A stretch of DNA of 64,000 nt, from positions 248,001 through 312,000 of the forward strand of contig CAJTHL010000001.1 in NCBI GenBank assembly GCA_910576205.1, in the 5' to 3' direction. Source of the stretch: Clostridia bacterium. Its GTDB lineage: Bacteria; Bacillota; Clostridia; Lachnospirales; Lachnospiraceae. Made by a program: the position numbers and the translations under genes. Of the stretch, positions 34,582-42,493 are shown piece after piece. Each line of letters opens with the position of its first letter. Within the stretch, counting starts at the first letter, position 1. The notes beneath the pieces are model-generated. The model was not told the DNA's origin, searched no databases, and saw only the letters and a list, made by a program, of their open reading frames with translations.

Positions 34582-35580
34582 TTGAAAGAGCAGTTAATTA
34601 ATGATGTATTGCAGTTTCTGACCGGGAAGCTCCCAGCCGAACATGCCACTGACCTAAGGCTATACCTCTACTATCAGTTGGCCGAGTACGACGTAACCAA
34701 AAAATGCACGGATGTGGCCGTGCGGGAGGAAAAAACCTATATGGACTATCTTTACATGTACCTGGCCAGTCTGAAAATGGCCGATCGGAGCGATAAAACC
34801 ATTGAGCATTATAAACTTCAACTTAGTTTAATGCTTCACGCCCTGGCCAAGCCCGTCCAGGAAATCACGACGGAAGATCTCTTTACTTATCTGGCCCAGT
34901 GTAAGGCCCAGCGACAGGTCGGGAACCGGTATCTGAACAATAAACGGATCTGTTTTAACAGCTTCTTTGGCTGGCTCCAACGGAAAAAGCATATCGTCTA
35001 CAATCCAGCGGCGGCTCTCGATCAGATCCACTATGAAAAGAAGGTCAAAAAGCCCTACAGTGACGAGAAACGGGAAATCCTGCGCTGTGCCTGCAAACGG
35101 GAGCGGGATCTAGCCCTCATTGAGCTGTTATACAGCACCGGGATGCGTGTAGGTGAGCTTGTCCGGCTGAATCGCCAGGATATTCACTGGAATACTATGG
35201 ACTGCGTCGTCTTTGGCAAAGGGGCCAAGGAACGGGAGGTGTATCTGAACGCCTCCTCCTGTTATCACTTGAAGAAGTACTTACTTTCCCGGAAAGATAC
35301 CAATCCGGCATTATTTGTTTCCTCTAAATCACCATATTCCCGCCTCACGGAGCACGGCGTCCGCCAGATTCTTCAGCGGCTGGGGATCCGTGCTGGGGTG
35401 GAAAAAGTGCATCCCCATCGTTACCGGGCCACAGCGGCCACAAATGCACTAAACCGGGGAATGCCTATCCAGGACGTCCAGGCGTTGCTTGGTCATGAAG
35501 ATATAAGTACGACAATGATTTACTGCACCGTGGCACGTGATAATGTCCGGGCAGCGCATAAACGCTATTTGTCAGCTTAA
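34582..35580 (+). CDS. Tyrosine recombinase/integrase (XerC/D-like)
   Basis: A TTG start 9 bp after AAAGGAGGG is preferred. An ATG at 34573 would sit too close to that site. About 332 residues. The N-terminal SAM-like core-binding domain contains YMDYLYMYLASLKMADRSDKT. The catalytic domain has STGMRVGELVRL (first Arg), GKGAKEREVYL (Lys), HPHRYRATAA (His-x-x-Arg), LLGHEDISTTMIYC (His and the nucleophilic Tyr). All catalytic residues are present. An extended -10 (TGGTATACT, 34540-34548) lies between core 2 and the gene, so its transcription starts beside a recombination site. It is the obvious enzyme for the cores, which is inference. Confidence 0.88.
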   Translation: MKEQLINDVLQFLTGKLPAEHATDLRLYLYYQLAEYDVTKKCTDVAVREEKTYMDYLYMYLASLKMADRSDKTIEHYKLQLSLMLHALAKPVQEITTEDLFTYLAQCKAQRQVGNRYLNNKRICFNSFFGWLQRKKHIVYNPAAALDQIHYEKKVKKPYSDEKREILRCACKRERDLALIELLYSTGMRVGELVRLNRQDIHWNTMDCVVFGKGAKEREVYLNASSCYHLKKYLLSRKDTNPALFVSSKSPYSRLTEHGVRQILQRLGIRAGVEKVHPHRYRATAATNALNRGMPIQDVQALLGHEDISTTMIYCTVARDNVRAAHKRYLSA

Positions 35581-35615
35581 TACATCCGGCATCCATACCT
35601 CCGGCACACCCCGGG

Positions 35616-35664
35616 AGCTTTTGTGATGAAAATTGTAGAATAATGCGGGAGTGCATGTTATAAT
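35616..35664 (+). promoter_or_regulatory. Conserved upstream block and promoter of toxin mRNA B
   Basis: The 27-base block 35616-35642 is identical to the one at 33013. An extended -10 TGTTATAAT ends in TATAAT at 35659-35664. The expected RNA start is near 35671. Confidence 0.6.
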
Positions 35665-35712
35665 GGCTGTGTTGTCGCACCCCATACTGGCAACAGAAAG
35701 GGGGTGTCATTC

Positions 35713-35811
35713 TTGCTTGAGTACATTATTGCTTTTATCGTCTCCTTTTTGGCGGGAGTAGCCTGCTACTACTTCTGCAAGTGGTTAGAGGATGACGGAA
35801 GCGACAACTAG
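35713..35811 (+). CDS. Fst-like type I toxin, copy B (32 residues)
   Basis: A TTG start lies 8 bp after GAAAGGGGG. The peptide reads LEYIIAFIVSFLAGVACYY, then FCKWLEDDGSDN: one membrane span, an aromatic/Cys boundary and the Trp-Leu-acidic tail shared with copy A. CACCCC (35678-35683) pairs with GGGGTG (35701-35706) and buries the ribosome site. The predicted mRNA is about 180 nt and ends at the bidirectional hairpin. It lies just after the recombinase stop. Toxic action is inferred from architecture. Confidence 0.6.
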   Translation: MLEYIIAFIVSFLAGVACYYFCKWLEDDGSDN

Positions 35812-35821
35812 CCCAAAAAAG

Positions 35822-35851
35822 AAAAGGTCGGGTCTGCTCACCCGGCCTTTT
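35822..35851. terminator. Bidirectional terminator of toxin locus B
   Basis: A 12-bp stem with one wobble (35822-35833 with 35840-35851) is flanked by AAAAAAG on the left and TTTTCTT on the right. It is shared by the toxin mRNA and the opposing small RNA. Confidence 0.75.
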
Positions 35852-35890
35852 CTTCGTGTCACTCTTTGAGTACACATTGCTTTTTTGCCT
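35822..35890 (-). ncRNA. Candidate antitoxin RNA B (RNA II-like, about 70 nt)
   Basis: The RNA is predicted from a minus-strand promoter to the shared terminator. Its 5' region covers TACTGGCA (35890-35897), repeated at 35685-35692 in the toxin mRNA leader beside the ribosome-site stem. This gives 8 bases of complementarity besides the terminator. Confidence 0.5.
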
Positions 35891-35896
35891 ACTGGC

Positions 35897-35925
35897 ATTA
35901 TAGCATATGCGGATTTTGAATGCAA
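35897..35925 (-). promoter_or_regulatory. Promoter of antitoxin RNA B
   Basis: On the minus strand, TTGCAT (35920-35925), a 17-bp spacer and TATAAT (35897-35902), the same as in copy A. Confidence 0.7.
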
Positions 35926-35990
35926 GATGCATTTTTTGCCACGGTTCATCTATGATTTACCTGTTATGACATATCAACAATTATAAATAG

Positions 35991-36131
35991 CCCTTCACCA
36001 GAAAGCAAGCCCTAAGTGCGAATTTAACTCCGCACTGGGATTTAAAATCTCAAGTCAGCACATATTCATCTTTTGATTTTTATTCGATTCTCTTATTCAC
36101 TTTACAAAAGTTAAATCTGGATGTCATTTGA
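35991..36131 (+). other. Core 3 downstream reading frame (possible tail-tip module 3)
   Basis: The frame enters as FTRKQALSANL and continues for about 36 codons (TPHWDLKSQVS...) to a TGA at 36129-36131, overlapping the end of queA on the other strand. No start or ribosome site exists. It could be a short third tail end, or simply host DNA read by chance beyond the right junction of the island. The latter is at least as likely, since the tail resembles nothing I know. Confidence 0.35.
36006..36023 (+). repeat. Core recombination site 3
   Basis: The core reads CAAGCCCTAAGTGCGAAT, identical to core 2. It is direct to core 1, with extended similarity from TTCACCAGAAAG. It marks the probable right boundary of the island, about 100 bp from the queA stop. 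Confidence 0.7.
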
Positions 36132-37176
36132 TTAACATCGCATCCCCAAAAGAAAAAAACCGGTATCTCTCCCTCACCGCCTCCTCATAAGCCGCCAGCA
36201 TCCGCTCCCGGCCCGCAAAGGCGGACACCAGCATAAGAAGGGTGGACTCGGGAAGATGGAAATTGGTGATAAGGGCGTCCATCATGCGGAATCTGTAGCC
36301 GGGATAGATGAAAATATCTGTCCAGCCGCTTCCCGGGCGCAGAATCCCGTCGTGTCCCGTGGCCGACTCCAGGGTACGGCAGCTTGTGGTTCCCACACAG
36401 ATTACCCGGCCGCCGGCCGCCTTTGTCTCATTTATAAGCCTGGCCTGCTCCTCCTCCACCATGTAAAATTCGGAGTGCATATGGTGGCTGGCCACATCCT
36501 CCACCTTAACGGGGCGGAAGGTTCCAAGCCCTACATGGAGAGTCACGTGAGCCAGCTTTATGCCTTTTCCCTTAATCTCTTCCAGGAGCCCAGGCGTAAA
36601 ATGAAGCCCGGCCGTAGGCGCGGCCGCGGAGCCCTCGTGCCTGGCATACACGGTCTGGTAACGGTTTTTGTCCTTTAACTGATGGGTAATATAGGGAGGC
36701 AGGGGCATCTGGCCCAGCTTATCCAGAATCTCCTCGAAAATGCCCTCGTAGGTAAACCGGATAAGCCGGTTCCCCTCCTCCACCACGTCCAGCACTTCCC
36801 CTACGAGAAGCCCGTCTCCAAAACGGATACGCGCGCCGGGCCGGGCCTTCTTTCCCGGCTTCACCAGGGTTTCCCAGATTGTCCCCGCATCTTCCTCAGT
36901 GCCTTTCTTTCCCTCCCGCCGTTTCAGCAGAAGAACCTCTATACCGGCCCCCGTATCCTCTTTCTCCCCTATAAGCCGTGCCGGGATTACCTTGGTGTTG
37001 TTCACCACCAGGCAGTCCCCCGGCTGCAGGTATTCCGTCACATCCTTGAAAATCCGGTGCTCCAGCCCGTCCGTATCCCTGTGAAGCACCAGAAGCCGGG
37101 AACTGCTGCGGTCCTCCAGGGGATCCTGGGCAATCAGCTCCTGGGGCAGATCATAGTAAAAATCAGATGTTTTCAT
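36124..37176 (-). CDS. queA: S-adenosylmethionine:tRNA ribosyltransferase-isomerase
   Basis: The 350-residue enzyme transfers and isomerises the ribosyl part of SAM onto 7-aminomethyl-7-deazaguanine in tRNA, the step before queuosine. The sequence shows the family's N-terminal [23 protein letters not shown] and the middle blocks [15 protein letters not shown] and [10 protein letters not shown]. The conserved end is [19 protein letters not shown]. Length is standard. An AGGAAAG site precedes the ATG. The island ends at its 3' side. The queA reading frame itself is intact. Confidence 0.97.
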   Translation of the reverse strand: MKTSDFYYDLPQELIAQDPLEDRSSSRLLVLHRDTDGLEHRIFKDVTEYLQPGDCLVVNNTKVIPARLIGEKEDTGAGIEVLLLKRREGKKGTEEDAGTIWETLVKPGKKARPGARIRFGDGLLVGEVLDVVEEGNRLIRFTYEGIFEEILDKLGQMPLPPYITHQLKDKNRYQTVYARHEGSAAAPTAGLHFTPGLLEEIKGKGIKLAHVTLHVGLGTFRPVKVEDVASHHMHSEFYMVEEEQARLINETKAAGGRVICVGTTSCRTLESATGHDGILRPGSGWTDIFIYPGYRFRMMDALITNFHLPESTLLMLVSAFAGRERMLAAYEEAVRERYRFFSFGDAMLIK

Positions 37177-37266
37177 ACGCTTTCCTATTTCTAATCTTTG
37201 ACAGGTCCCCTGTAGGAGCCCTGCTGTTCTCCGGTTTCCAAATGCCTGTTCCCCAGACGCCAGACC

Positions 37267-37452
37267 TCACATCTGCTTACGCACAATTCTGTACTCGTCA
37301 TGGTATTGAAAATATGGGCAGTTTTCAAAATGACCTGTGAGAAAATTGTACATTTCATCCTCATCCAGATCCATGCCGCACACATAGCATTCATAGTCCT
37401 CGTCGTATTCATAATTCATACAGCTCTCGCAGCTGCCTTTCATTTTCTTCAC
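37267..37452 (-). CDS. Small Cys-rich protein (DUF6472-like)
   Basis: A GTG start 8 bp after AGGAGGGG. An ATG three codons later is the alternative. The 61-residue protein has CESCMNYEYDEDYECYVCG, an acidic DLDEDEMYNFL and NCPYFQYHDEY. The paired cysteines suggest metal binding. Very similar short proteins occur in Lachnospiraceae as DUF6472. The name is from memory. It lies between queA and pheT. No function is known. Confidence 0.7.
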   Translation of the reverse strand: MKKMKGSCESCMNYEYDEDYECYVCGMDLDEDEMYNFLTGHFENCPYFQYHDEYRIVRKQM

Positions 37453-37627
37453 CCAGGATTCCCCTCCTCTCTGTCCGGTCCTGATAAGCCAGGCTTCTTT
37501 AGGAGAAACAGGCTCTGGGAACCTGGGCTCTTAATCTGGCAGAACCGCAAAGCTCCCCTGTTTTTTCCATGTGCTTCCCGACCCAATCTGCTCCCCGGAA
37601 ACTGTGGATTGCGGAATTTAAATTTCT

Positions 37628-40048
37628 CTACTGGCGAAGCTCAATTCCCATGGATTCCAGCCCATTAAGGATTTTCTTCATGGCAGCCGTCACATCCGCT
37701 TCCTCCAGCGTCCGGTCTTTGGCCCGGAACACAATGGAGTAGGCCAGGGATTTGTATCCCTCCTTAATCTGGCTTCCCTCGTAGATATCAAACAGCTGGC
37801 AGCTTTCCAGAAGCTTCCCGCCTCTTTGTTCAATGACAGTCTCAATCTGCCCGGCCAGGATATTCTTCGGTACAACCATAGACAAATCCCTGGTCACAGC
37901 CGGGTACCGGGCTATGCCCTCGTATTTCCGGTCAAAGGAGGCATAGGGCAGAATGGATGGCATATCCAGCACAGCCACATACACCCGCTCTCCGATCTCG
38001 TAGGTGTCGGCCACGGCCGGATGAACCTCCCCAAGGTATCCTACCCTGGTTCCCTCGTAATAGATATCCGCCTGGCGTCCCGGGTGGAGATAATTTCTGC
38101 CTGCCTCCGGGTCATAGGACCTTTTCTTTGTCATGCCGATCTTGTCAAAGAACTCCTCTACCACTCCCTTCATGGTAAAGAAATCCCCCTCCCCGTACAT
38201 TCCCAGGGTAAACTGCATGCGCTCATCCGGCAGCTCAGTCACCGGCAGAGCCTTGGGCAGGTAAATATTTCCCAGCTCGTAAAGACGCACGTTCCTGTTC
38301 CGGCGATTGTAGTTGGTGCCAAGGGAAGTCAGCATGCCGTTTAGGGAGATGGTACGCATAATGCTGAAATCCTCCCCCAGGGGATTGGAAATATTGACGG
38401 TCTGACGCAGGGCATCCTCCGCGTCCAGACGCAGCTTATCAAACACCTTGGGACTCTCGAAGGAGTAGGTCATACCCTGGGAAAATCCACTAAACTCCGC
38501 AATCTCCCTGGCAACCTCCTCCACCCGAAGCTTAAAGGGCAGCTTTCCGGTAGTGGCCTCCCCTCTTGGCAGGGTTACAGGGATGTTGTCGTACCCGTAG
38601 AACCGGGCCACCTCCTCTGCCAGATCCGCCGTGCAGGAAATATCCTGACGGAAGGTAGGTGCGATAACCTCCCCCTCCTTCCTGTCATACGCAAGCCCCA
38701 GCATATCAAAATACTCCAGCATCCGGTCAGTGTCAATGTCTGTTCCCAGAAGGGCGTTGATCTTCTCTGGCTCAAAAGGCACCCGTACCGGCTCCTTTAC
38801 CCCCGGATACACGTCTACCATGCCGTCTACCACATCGCCAGCGTCCAGTTCCTCAATCAACTGACAGGCCCTGTCAATGGCATCCTTTGCGTTATTGGGA
38901 TCCAGCCCTTTCTCAAATTTTCCGGAAGCATCCGTGCGAAGGCCGATTTTCTTGGCCGACAGGCGGATGTTGGGGCCGTCGAAGCAGGCCGCCTCAAAAA
39001 GCATGGTCTGCACACTGTCCGTAATCATGGAATTCTCACCGCCCATAATGCCGGCGACGCCTACGGCCTTCTCACCGTCGCAGATCATCAGCACAGACTC
39101 GTCCATAATCCGCTCCTGGCCGTCCAGGGTCACAAATTTTTCCCCCTCCTCTGCCCTGCGCACCAGAATCTGGTGTCCGGCAATGGTATCCAGGTCGTAG
39201 GCGTGCATGGGCTGACCATACTCTTCCATGACATAGTTGGTAATGTCCACGATATTGTTAATGGGGCGGATGCCGTTTACCGCCAGTCGGCGCTGCATCC
39301 ATTTGGGTGAGGGAGCCAGACGGATATTTTTTACCACCCTGGCGCAGTACCGGGGGCACAGATCTATGTCCTTTACATCCACCTTGATATAATCGTTCAC
39401 ATCCCCCCCGGAGCCCTTTACCGTCACCACAGGAGGCACAAATTTTTTGCGGAAGGTGGCGGCCGCCTCTCTGGCGATGCCGATTACGCTGTAGCAGTCC
39501 ACCCGGTTGGAGGTGATCTCATACTCAAAGATCACGTCGTCAAGGCCCAGGGCCTTGATGGCGCTCTCTCCCACCTTCACGCTATCCGGGAAAATATAAA
39601 TGCCGTTCTCCGGCGCCTCCGGAAACAGTTCCCGGCTCTGGCCCAGCTCCTCAATGGAACACATCATGCCGTTTGACTCCACGCCCCTAAGCTTCCCCTT
39701 CTTAATGGCAATTCCACCGGGCGTCATTTTGCCGTCATGGCCTCCGGCCACTCTTCCGCCGTCCAGCACCACCGGCACCTTCTGGCCTTCCTCCACATTA
39801 GGCGCTCCCGTCACGATCTGCACCGGCTCCCCCTGTCCCATATCCACCTGGCACACCACCAGCTTGTCTGCGTCGGGATGGGGCTCGATTTTCACGATCT
39901 GACCGATTATAATTTTGTCCAGATCCGCGTCCAGCCTCTGAAAGCCCTCCACCTTCGTGCCAGACAAGGTCATGGCGTCCATATATTCCTGTGCCGTCAC
40001 GTCCAGCTCCGGCACATATGCTTTAATCCATGATAAAGAAGTATCCAT
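37628..40048 (-). CDS. pheT: Phenylalanyl-tRNA synthetase beta subunit
   Basis: The 806-residue subunit has the usual bacterial layout: an N-terminal tRNA-binding OB fold (IIIGQIVKIEPHPDADKLVVCQVDMG), B3/B4 editing region (GIMGGENSMITD), B5 domain, a core synthetase-like fold and a C-terminal anticodon-binding FDX-ACB domain (RYPAVTRDLSMVVP). It pairs with PheS to charge tRNA-Phe and to remove misacylated Tyr. It is downstream of pheS by about 160 bp and should share the T-box-controlled transcript. Confidence 0.98.
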   Translation of the reverse strand: MDTSLSWIKAYVPELDVTAQEYMDAMTLSGTKVEGFQRLDADLDKIIIGQIVKIEPHPDADKLVVCQVDMGQGEPVQIVTGAPNVEEGQKVPVVLDGGRVAGGHDGKMTPGGIAIKKGKLRGVESNGMMCSIEELGQSRELFPEAPENGIYIFPDSVKVGESAIKALGLDDVIFEYEITSNRVDCYSVIGIAREAAATFRKKFVPPVVTVKGSGGDVNDYIKVDVKDIDLCPRYCARVVKNIRLAPSPKWMQRRLAVNGIRPINNIVDITNYVMEEYGQPMHAYDLDTIAGHQILVRRAEEGEKFVTLDGQERIMDESVLMICDGEKAVGVAGIMGGENSMITDSVQTMLFEAACFDGPNIRLSAKKIGLRTDASGKFEKGLDPNNAKDAIDRACQLIEELDAGDVVDGMVDVYPGVKEPVRVPFEPEKINALLGTDIDTDRMLEYFDMLGLAYDRKEGEVIAPTFRQDISCTADLAEEVARFYGYDNIPVTLPRGEATTGKLPFKLRVEEVAREIAEFSGFSQGMTYSFESPKVFDKLRLDAEDALRQTVNISNPLGEDFSIMRTISLNGMLTSLGTNYNRRNRNVRLYELGNIYLPKALPVTELPDERMQFTLGMYGEGDFFTMKGVVEEFFDKIGMTKKRSYDPEAGRNYLHPGRQADIYYEGTRVGYLGEVHPAVADTYEIGERVYVAVLDMPSILPYASFDRKYEGIARYPAVTRDLSMVVPKNILAGQIETVIEQRGGKLLESCQLFDIYEGSQIKEGYKSLAYSIVFRAKDRTLEEADVTAAMKKILNGLESMGIELRQ

Positions 40049-40211
40049 ATCTATTCTAATTCCTTTCCTTGCGCTGCCTGCCCATACAGGCCCACTGTTC
40101 TTTTCTTTTCCATCTATCCTTTAATAGGATTTTTTTGCTTTGTTTGTTGCCGCGGGTTTTTGCCGCCCGGACTTCCCGGTCCCTCCTTCCGCCCTGGAAC
40201 CGCTGCCCTGC

Positions 40212-41231
40212 TCAGAACTGCTTTAGGAAACGGGTATCGTTCTCGTACAGCAGGCGCATATCGTCAATCTCATATTTAAGGAGGGCAATCCGCTCCAGGC
40301 CCATGCCAAAGGCAAAGCCTGTGTACGCCTCCGGGTCAATGCCGCACATTTCCAGCACATGGGGATGCACCATGCCGCAGCCCAGAATCTCTATCCAGCC
40401 GCTTCCCTTGCAGAACCGGCATCCCTTGCCGCCGCACTTAAAACAGCTTACGTCCACCTCCGCGCTGGGTTCCGTGAAGGGGAAGTGATGGGGACGGAAT
40501 TTTGTCTTTGTATTCTCCCCGAAAAGCTCCCTGGCAAATTCCTCCAGCGTTCCCTTCAGATCTGCAAAGGTAATATTTTTATCTACCACAAGTCCCTCAA
40601 CCTGATGAAAGGAGGGGGAATGGGTGGCGTCGACCTCGTCGGAGCGGAACACCCTTCCCGGGGAGATCATGCGGATGGGAAGCTTTCCCTGCTCCATGAC
40701 ACGGGCCTGGCAGGGGGATGTCTGGGTACGCAGCACAATCTCCTTATTAATATAGAAGGTATCCTGCTCATCCTTGGCAGGATGGTCGGCGGGAATATTC
40801 AGTTTTTCGAAATTGTACAGATCGTACTCCACCTCAGGGCCTTCTACCACCTCATAGCCCATACCGATAAAGATGCGCTCCACCTCTTCCAGGGCAATGG
40901 TGTTTGGATGGCGGTGCCCCACATTGTTCTTCTTTGCCGGGAGGGTCACATCAATAACCTCTGCCTTCAGCCTGGCCTCCCGCACAGCCGCCTCCATGGA
41001 AGTTCTGGCTTCCTCCAGCATCTTCTCAATCTCGCCTCTCACGTCGTTGACCATCTGGCCTACTTTGGGACGCTCCTCAACCGCCACATCCTTCATGCTT
41101 TTCAGCACGCTGGTCAGCGCCCCTTTCTTGCCAAGGATGCCCACACGCACGTCGTTGAGCATGTTCAGATCCACGGCATCCCGAATCTGGGACATGGCTT
41201 CCTCTCTGATTTTCTGCAACTTCTCTTTCAT
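40212..41231 (-). CDS. pheS: Phenylalanyl-tRNA synthetase alpha subunit
   Basis: The ATG at 41231, behind AAAGGA, gives the family's 339 residues starting [17 protein letters not shown] longer frame upstream is unlikely. Class II motifs are seen in [14 protein letters not shown] (motif 2 region) and [16 protein letters not shown] (motif 3). A coiled-coil N-terminus binds tRNA. It holds the catalytic site for Phe activation. Expression is controlled by a T-box leader upstream. Confidence 0.98.
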   Translation of the reverse strand: MKEKLQKIREEAMSQIRDAVDLNMLNDVRVGILGKKGALTSVLKSMKDVAVEERPKVGQMVNDVRGEIEKMLEEARTSMEAAVREARLKAEVIDVTLPAKKNNVGHRHPNTIALEEVERIFIGMGYEVVEGPEVEYDLYNFEKLNIPADHPAKDEQDTFYINKEIVLRTQTSPCQARVMEQGKLPIRMISPGRVFRSDEVDATHSPSFHQVEGLVVDKNITFADLKGTLEEFARELFGENTKTKFRPHHFPFTEPSAEVDVSCFKCGGKGCRFCKGSGWIEILGCGMVHPHVLEMCGIDPEAYTGFAFGMGLERIALLKYEIDDMRLLYENDTRFLKQF

Positions 41232-41359
41232 AATCCGTTTCCTTTCTTTTCCCAAACTCCATTTCATATTCTGATCTTTCATGCAGTCTGCCAGAACTCC
41301 ATCCGTTCACCTGCACTTCCCCGCTGCCTGCCGCTTTGGCGCGTACCGGAAGTGGCCCA

Positions 41360-41400
41360 AAATAAAATCGAGTAGGGAAGATTTATCTTCCCCTACTCGC
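41360..41400 (-). terminator. Second hairpin with T-run between the T-box and pheS
   Basis: A stem formed by 41369-41382 and 41385-41399 is followed on the minus strand by ATTTTATTTT. It looks like an intrinsic terminator but lies downstream of the T-box attenuator and upstream of pheS. It would further reduce transcription or act as a processing or pausing site. Confidence 0.5.
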
Positions 41401-41455
41401 CGCGCGAGGTGCGGGCAGCGTAAGCTGCTTAATTCCGTTCCGCACCTCTGTGCAT

Positions 41456-41711
41456 AAAAAAAGCTCCGTCCCAAAAAGGGACGAAGCTTTGCTCGCGGTA
41501 CCACCCTTATTCCTGCCCCGGGGCAGGCGCTTAAGTCTTCTGCGTAACGTGCAGGCGCCGTCGCCGCTTACTGCTATTCGCGTTCAGCAACGCTGCTCCA
41601 GTGGGAAATTCAATGACTACAGGAACCGAAGGCCGCTTTCAGCCGGTGACGGCCCCTCTCTGACAGAATTGTAATCATCTACTGACACTTTCACTGCATT
41701 TCTCTGTATCG
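41456..41711 (-). promoter_or_regulatory. T-box leader controlling pheST (Phe-specific)
   Basis: On the minus strand the leader shows AGTA of the specifier loop and the AGAGAG bulge of stem I. It also has a GAAUUUC stretch (41605-41611) that offers UUU or UUC, both Phe codons. The T-box sequence AAGGGTGGTACCGCG lies at 41494-41508. The terminator stem AAGCTTCGTCCC/GGGACGGAGCTT with a T-run is at 41456-41490. Uncharged tRNA-Phe should favour the antiterminator and allow pheST transcription. Confidence 0.92.
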
Positions 41712-41717
41712 AATCCT

Positions 41718-41745
41718 ATTTTAACATAAAATCCGATTCTGTCAA
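41718..41745 (-). promoter_or_regulatory. Promoter of the T-box/pheST operon
   Basis: On the minus strand, a consensus TTGACA (41740-41745), a 16-bp spacer and TAAAAT (41718-41723). The start near 41711 fits the 5' end of the T-box leader. Confidence 0.75.
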
Positions 41746-41752
41746 GGGATTA

Positions 41753-42400
41753 TTAATCCTCTATACCTTTACTCTTGTAATAATCGCTGAACAGGTTGTT
41801 CACCGCATTCATGGTATCCTGTGAAATGGAGGGAAGAGACTTGCCCCATGCCTGGGTAGCCTGCTTGTAGCCCTTCTCCACAGCCTCCTGCATCTCCTTC
41901 ATCTTGTCTGGGTCATCCCCCGCAAGGGCCTGGGCAAAATTAAAGATTCTCTCGGAGGTCTGCTTTACTCCCCAGTAGCCGTCCTCGGAAATAGCTTCCT
42001 GGGCGTCTGCCTTTGTCTTGGCATCCACTGTGAAATTGCCGCTGGCAATGGTTCTCCAAAGGCTGTCTCCCTGTGCCGACACGCCTGTGATGCCCTGTTT
42101 CTGGAACATCTGCATCATCATATTGGTGAAGCGGCTCATCTGATTGTCCATATCAGCCTTAAGGCTCTTTACAAGCTCGGCTCTCTCAGAATCGCTCATC
42201 TTCTTTGTAACCTTGGTGTCCTGGCTGAACTCCATGCGGTCTGTGTTCTGCTTTGCGGTATTGCTATTTACAGCTGCAACTGCATCCTTATTCTGGGCAG
42301 AGGTAACCTCCTTAGCCGCTGCGGTGCCTGTGGCGCTTGCAGGATTATAAACACCGGCATTCTGAATATTCTGGTAATAAAGATCGTCATTTACTTTCAC
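41753..42400 (-). CDS. Uncharacterised protein with helical C-terminal domain (DUF5610-like?)
   Basis: A GTG start follows AAAGGGGGA. The 215-residue protein has a low-complexity Ala/Asn/Thr-rich N-terminus (residues ~10-50). A helical domain follows, with SERAELVKSLKADMDNQM, ERIFNFAQALAGDDPDKM and WGKSLPSISQDTMNAV. The latter region resembles DUF5610 proteins, a tentative match. No signal peptide or membrane segment is seen. It stands between the pheST promoter and another unknown gene. The function is unknown. Confidence 0.6.
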   Translation of the reverse strand: MKVNDDLYYQNIQNAGVYNPASATGTAAAKEVTSAQNKDAVAAVNSNTAKQNTDRMEFSQDTKVTKKMSDSERAELVKSLKADMDNQMSRFTNMMMQMFQKQGITGVSAQGDSLWRTIASGNFTVDAKTKADAQEAISEDGYWGVKQTSERIFNFAQALAGDDPDKMKEMQEAVEKGYKQATQAWGKSLPSISQDTMNAVNNLFSDYYKSKGIED

Positions 42401-42493
42401 GACTTTTCCCCCTTTTCTCTTTGTCTTAATATCTGGAAAACGCTTCCTTCTATTAATTATATCGGTCTGCCCCCGGAAAAGTTAAGGGAAAAC

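Larger units (their letters stand above)
33431..36005 (+). mobile_element. Recombinase/tail-tip/toxin cassette island (between core 1 and core 3)
   Basis: Two directly repeated cores (33431 and 36006) bound 2,575 bp holding tail-tip module 1, a holin-like toxin locus, tail-tip module 2, a tyrosine recombinase and Fst-like toxin copy B. An identically arranged Fst-like copy A lies just outside on the left. Host genes pdaA and queA flank the whole. The AT-rich modules contrast with the GC-richer neighbours. Core-by-core recombination would excise the segment as a circle carrying its own recombinase. Mobility is inferred. Confidence 0.55.

Noticed and set aside
33013-36023. Insertion sequence or ordinary integrated prophage
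   Set aside because: No transposase, terminal inverted repeats, capsid, terminase or lysis genes are present. The recombinase belongs to the tyrosine family and the repeats are coding cores.
33431-36023. CRISPR array or diversity-generating retroelement
   Set aside because: Only three cores lie hundreds to over a thousand bases apart, in mixed orientation. No spacers, Cas genes, reverse transcriptase or template repeat are seen.
35991-36131. Core 3 reading frame as a firm third tail module
   Set aside because: The ~36 codons after the core show no tail-like blocks and run into the end of queA. Kept only as a possibility.
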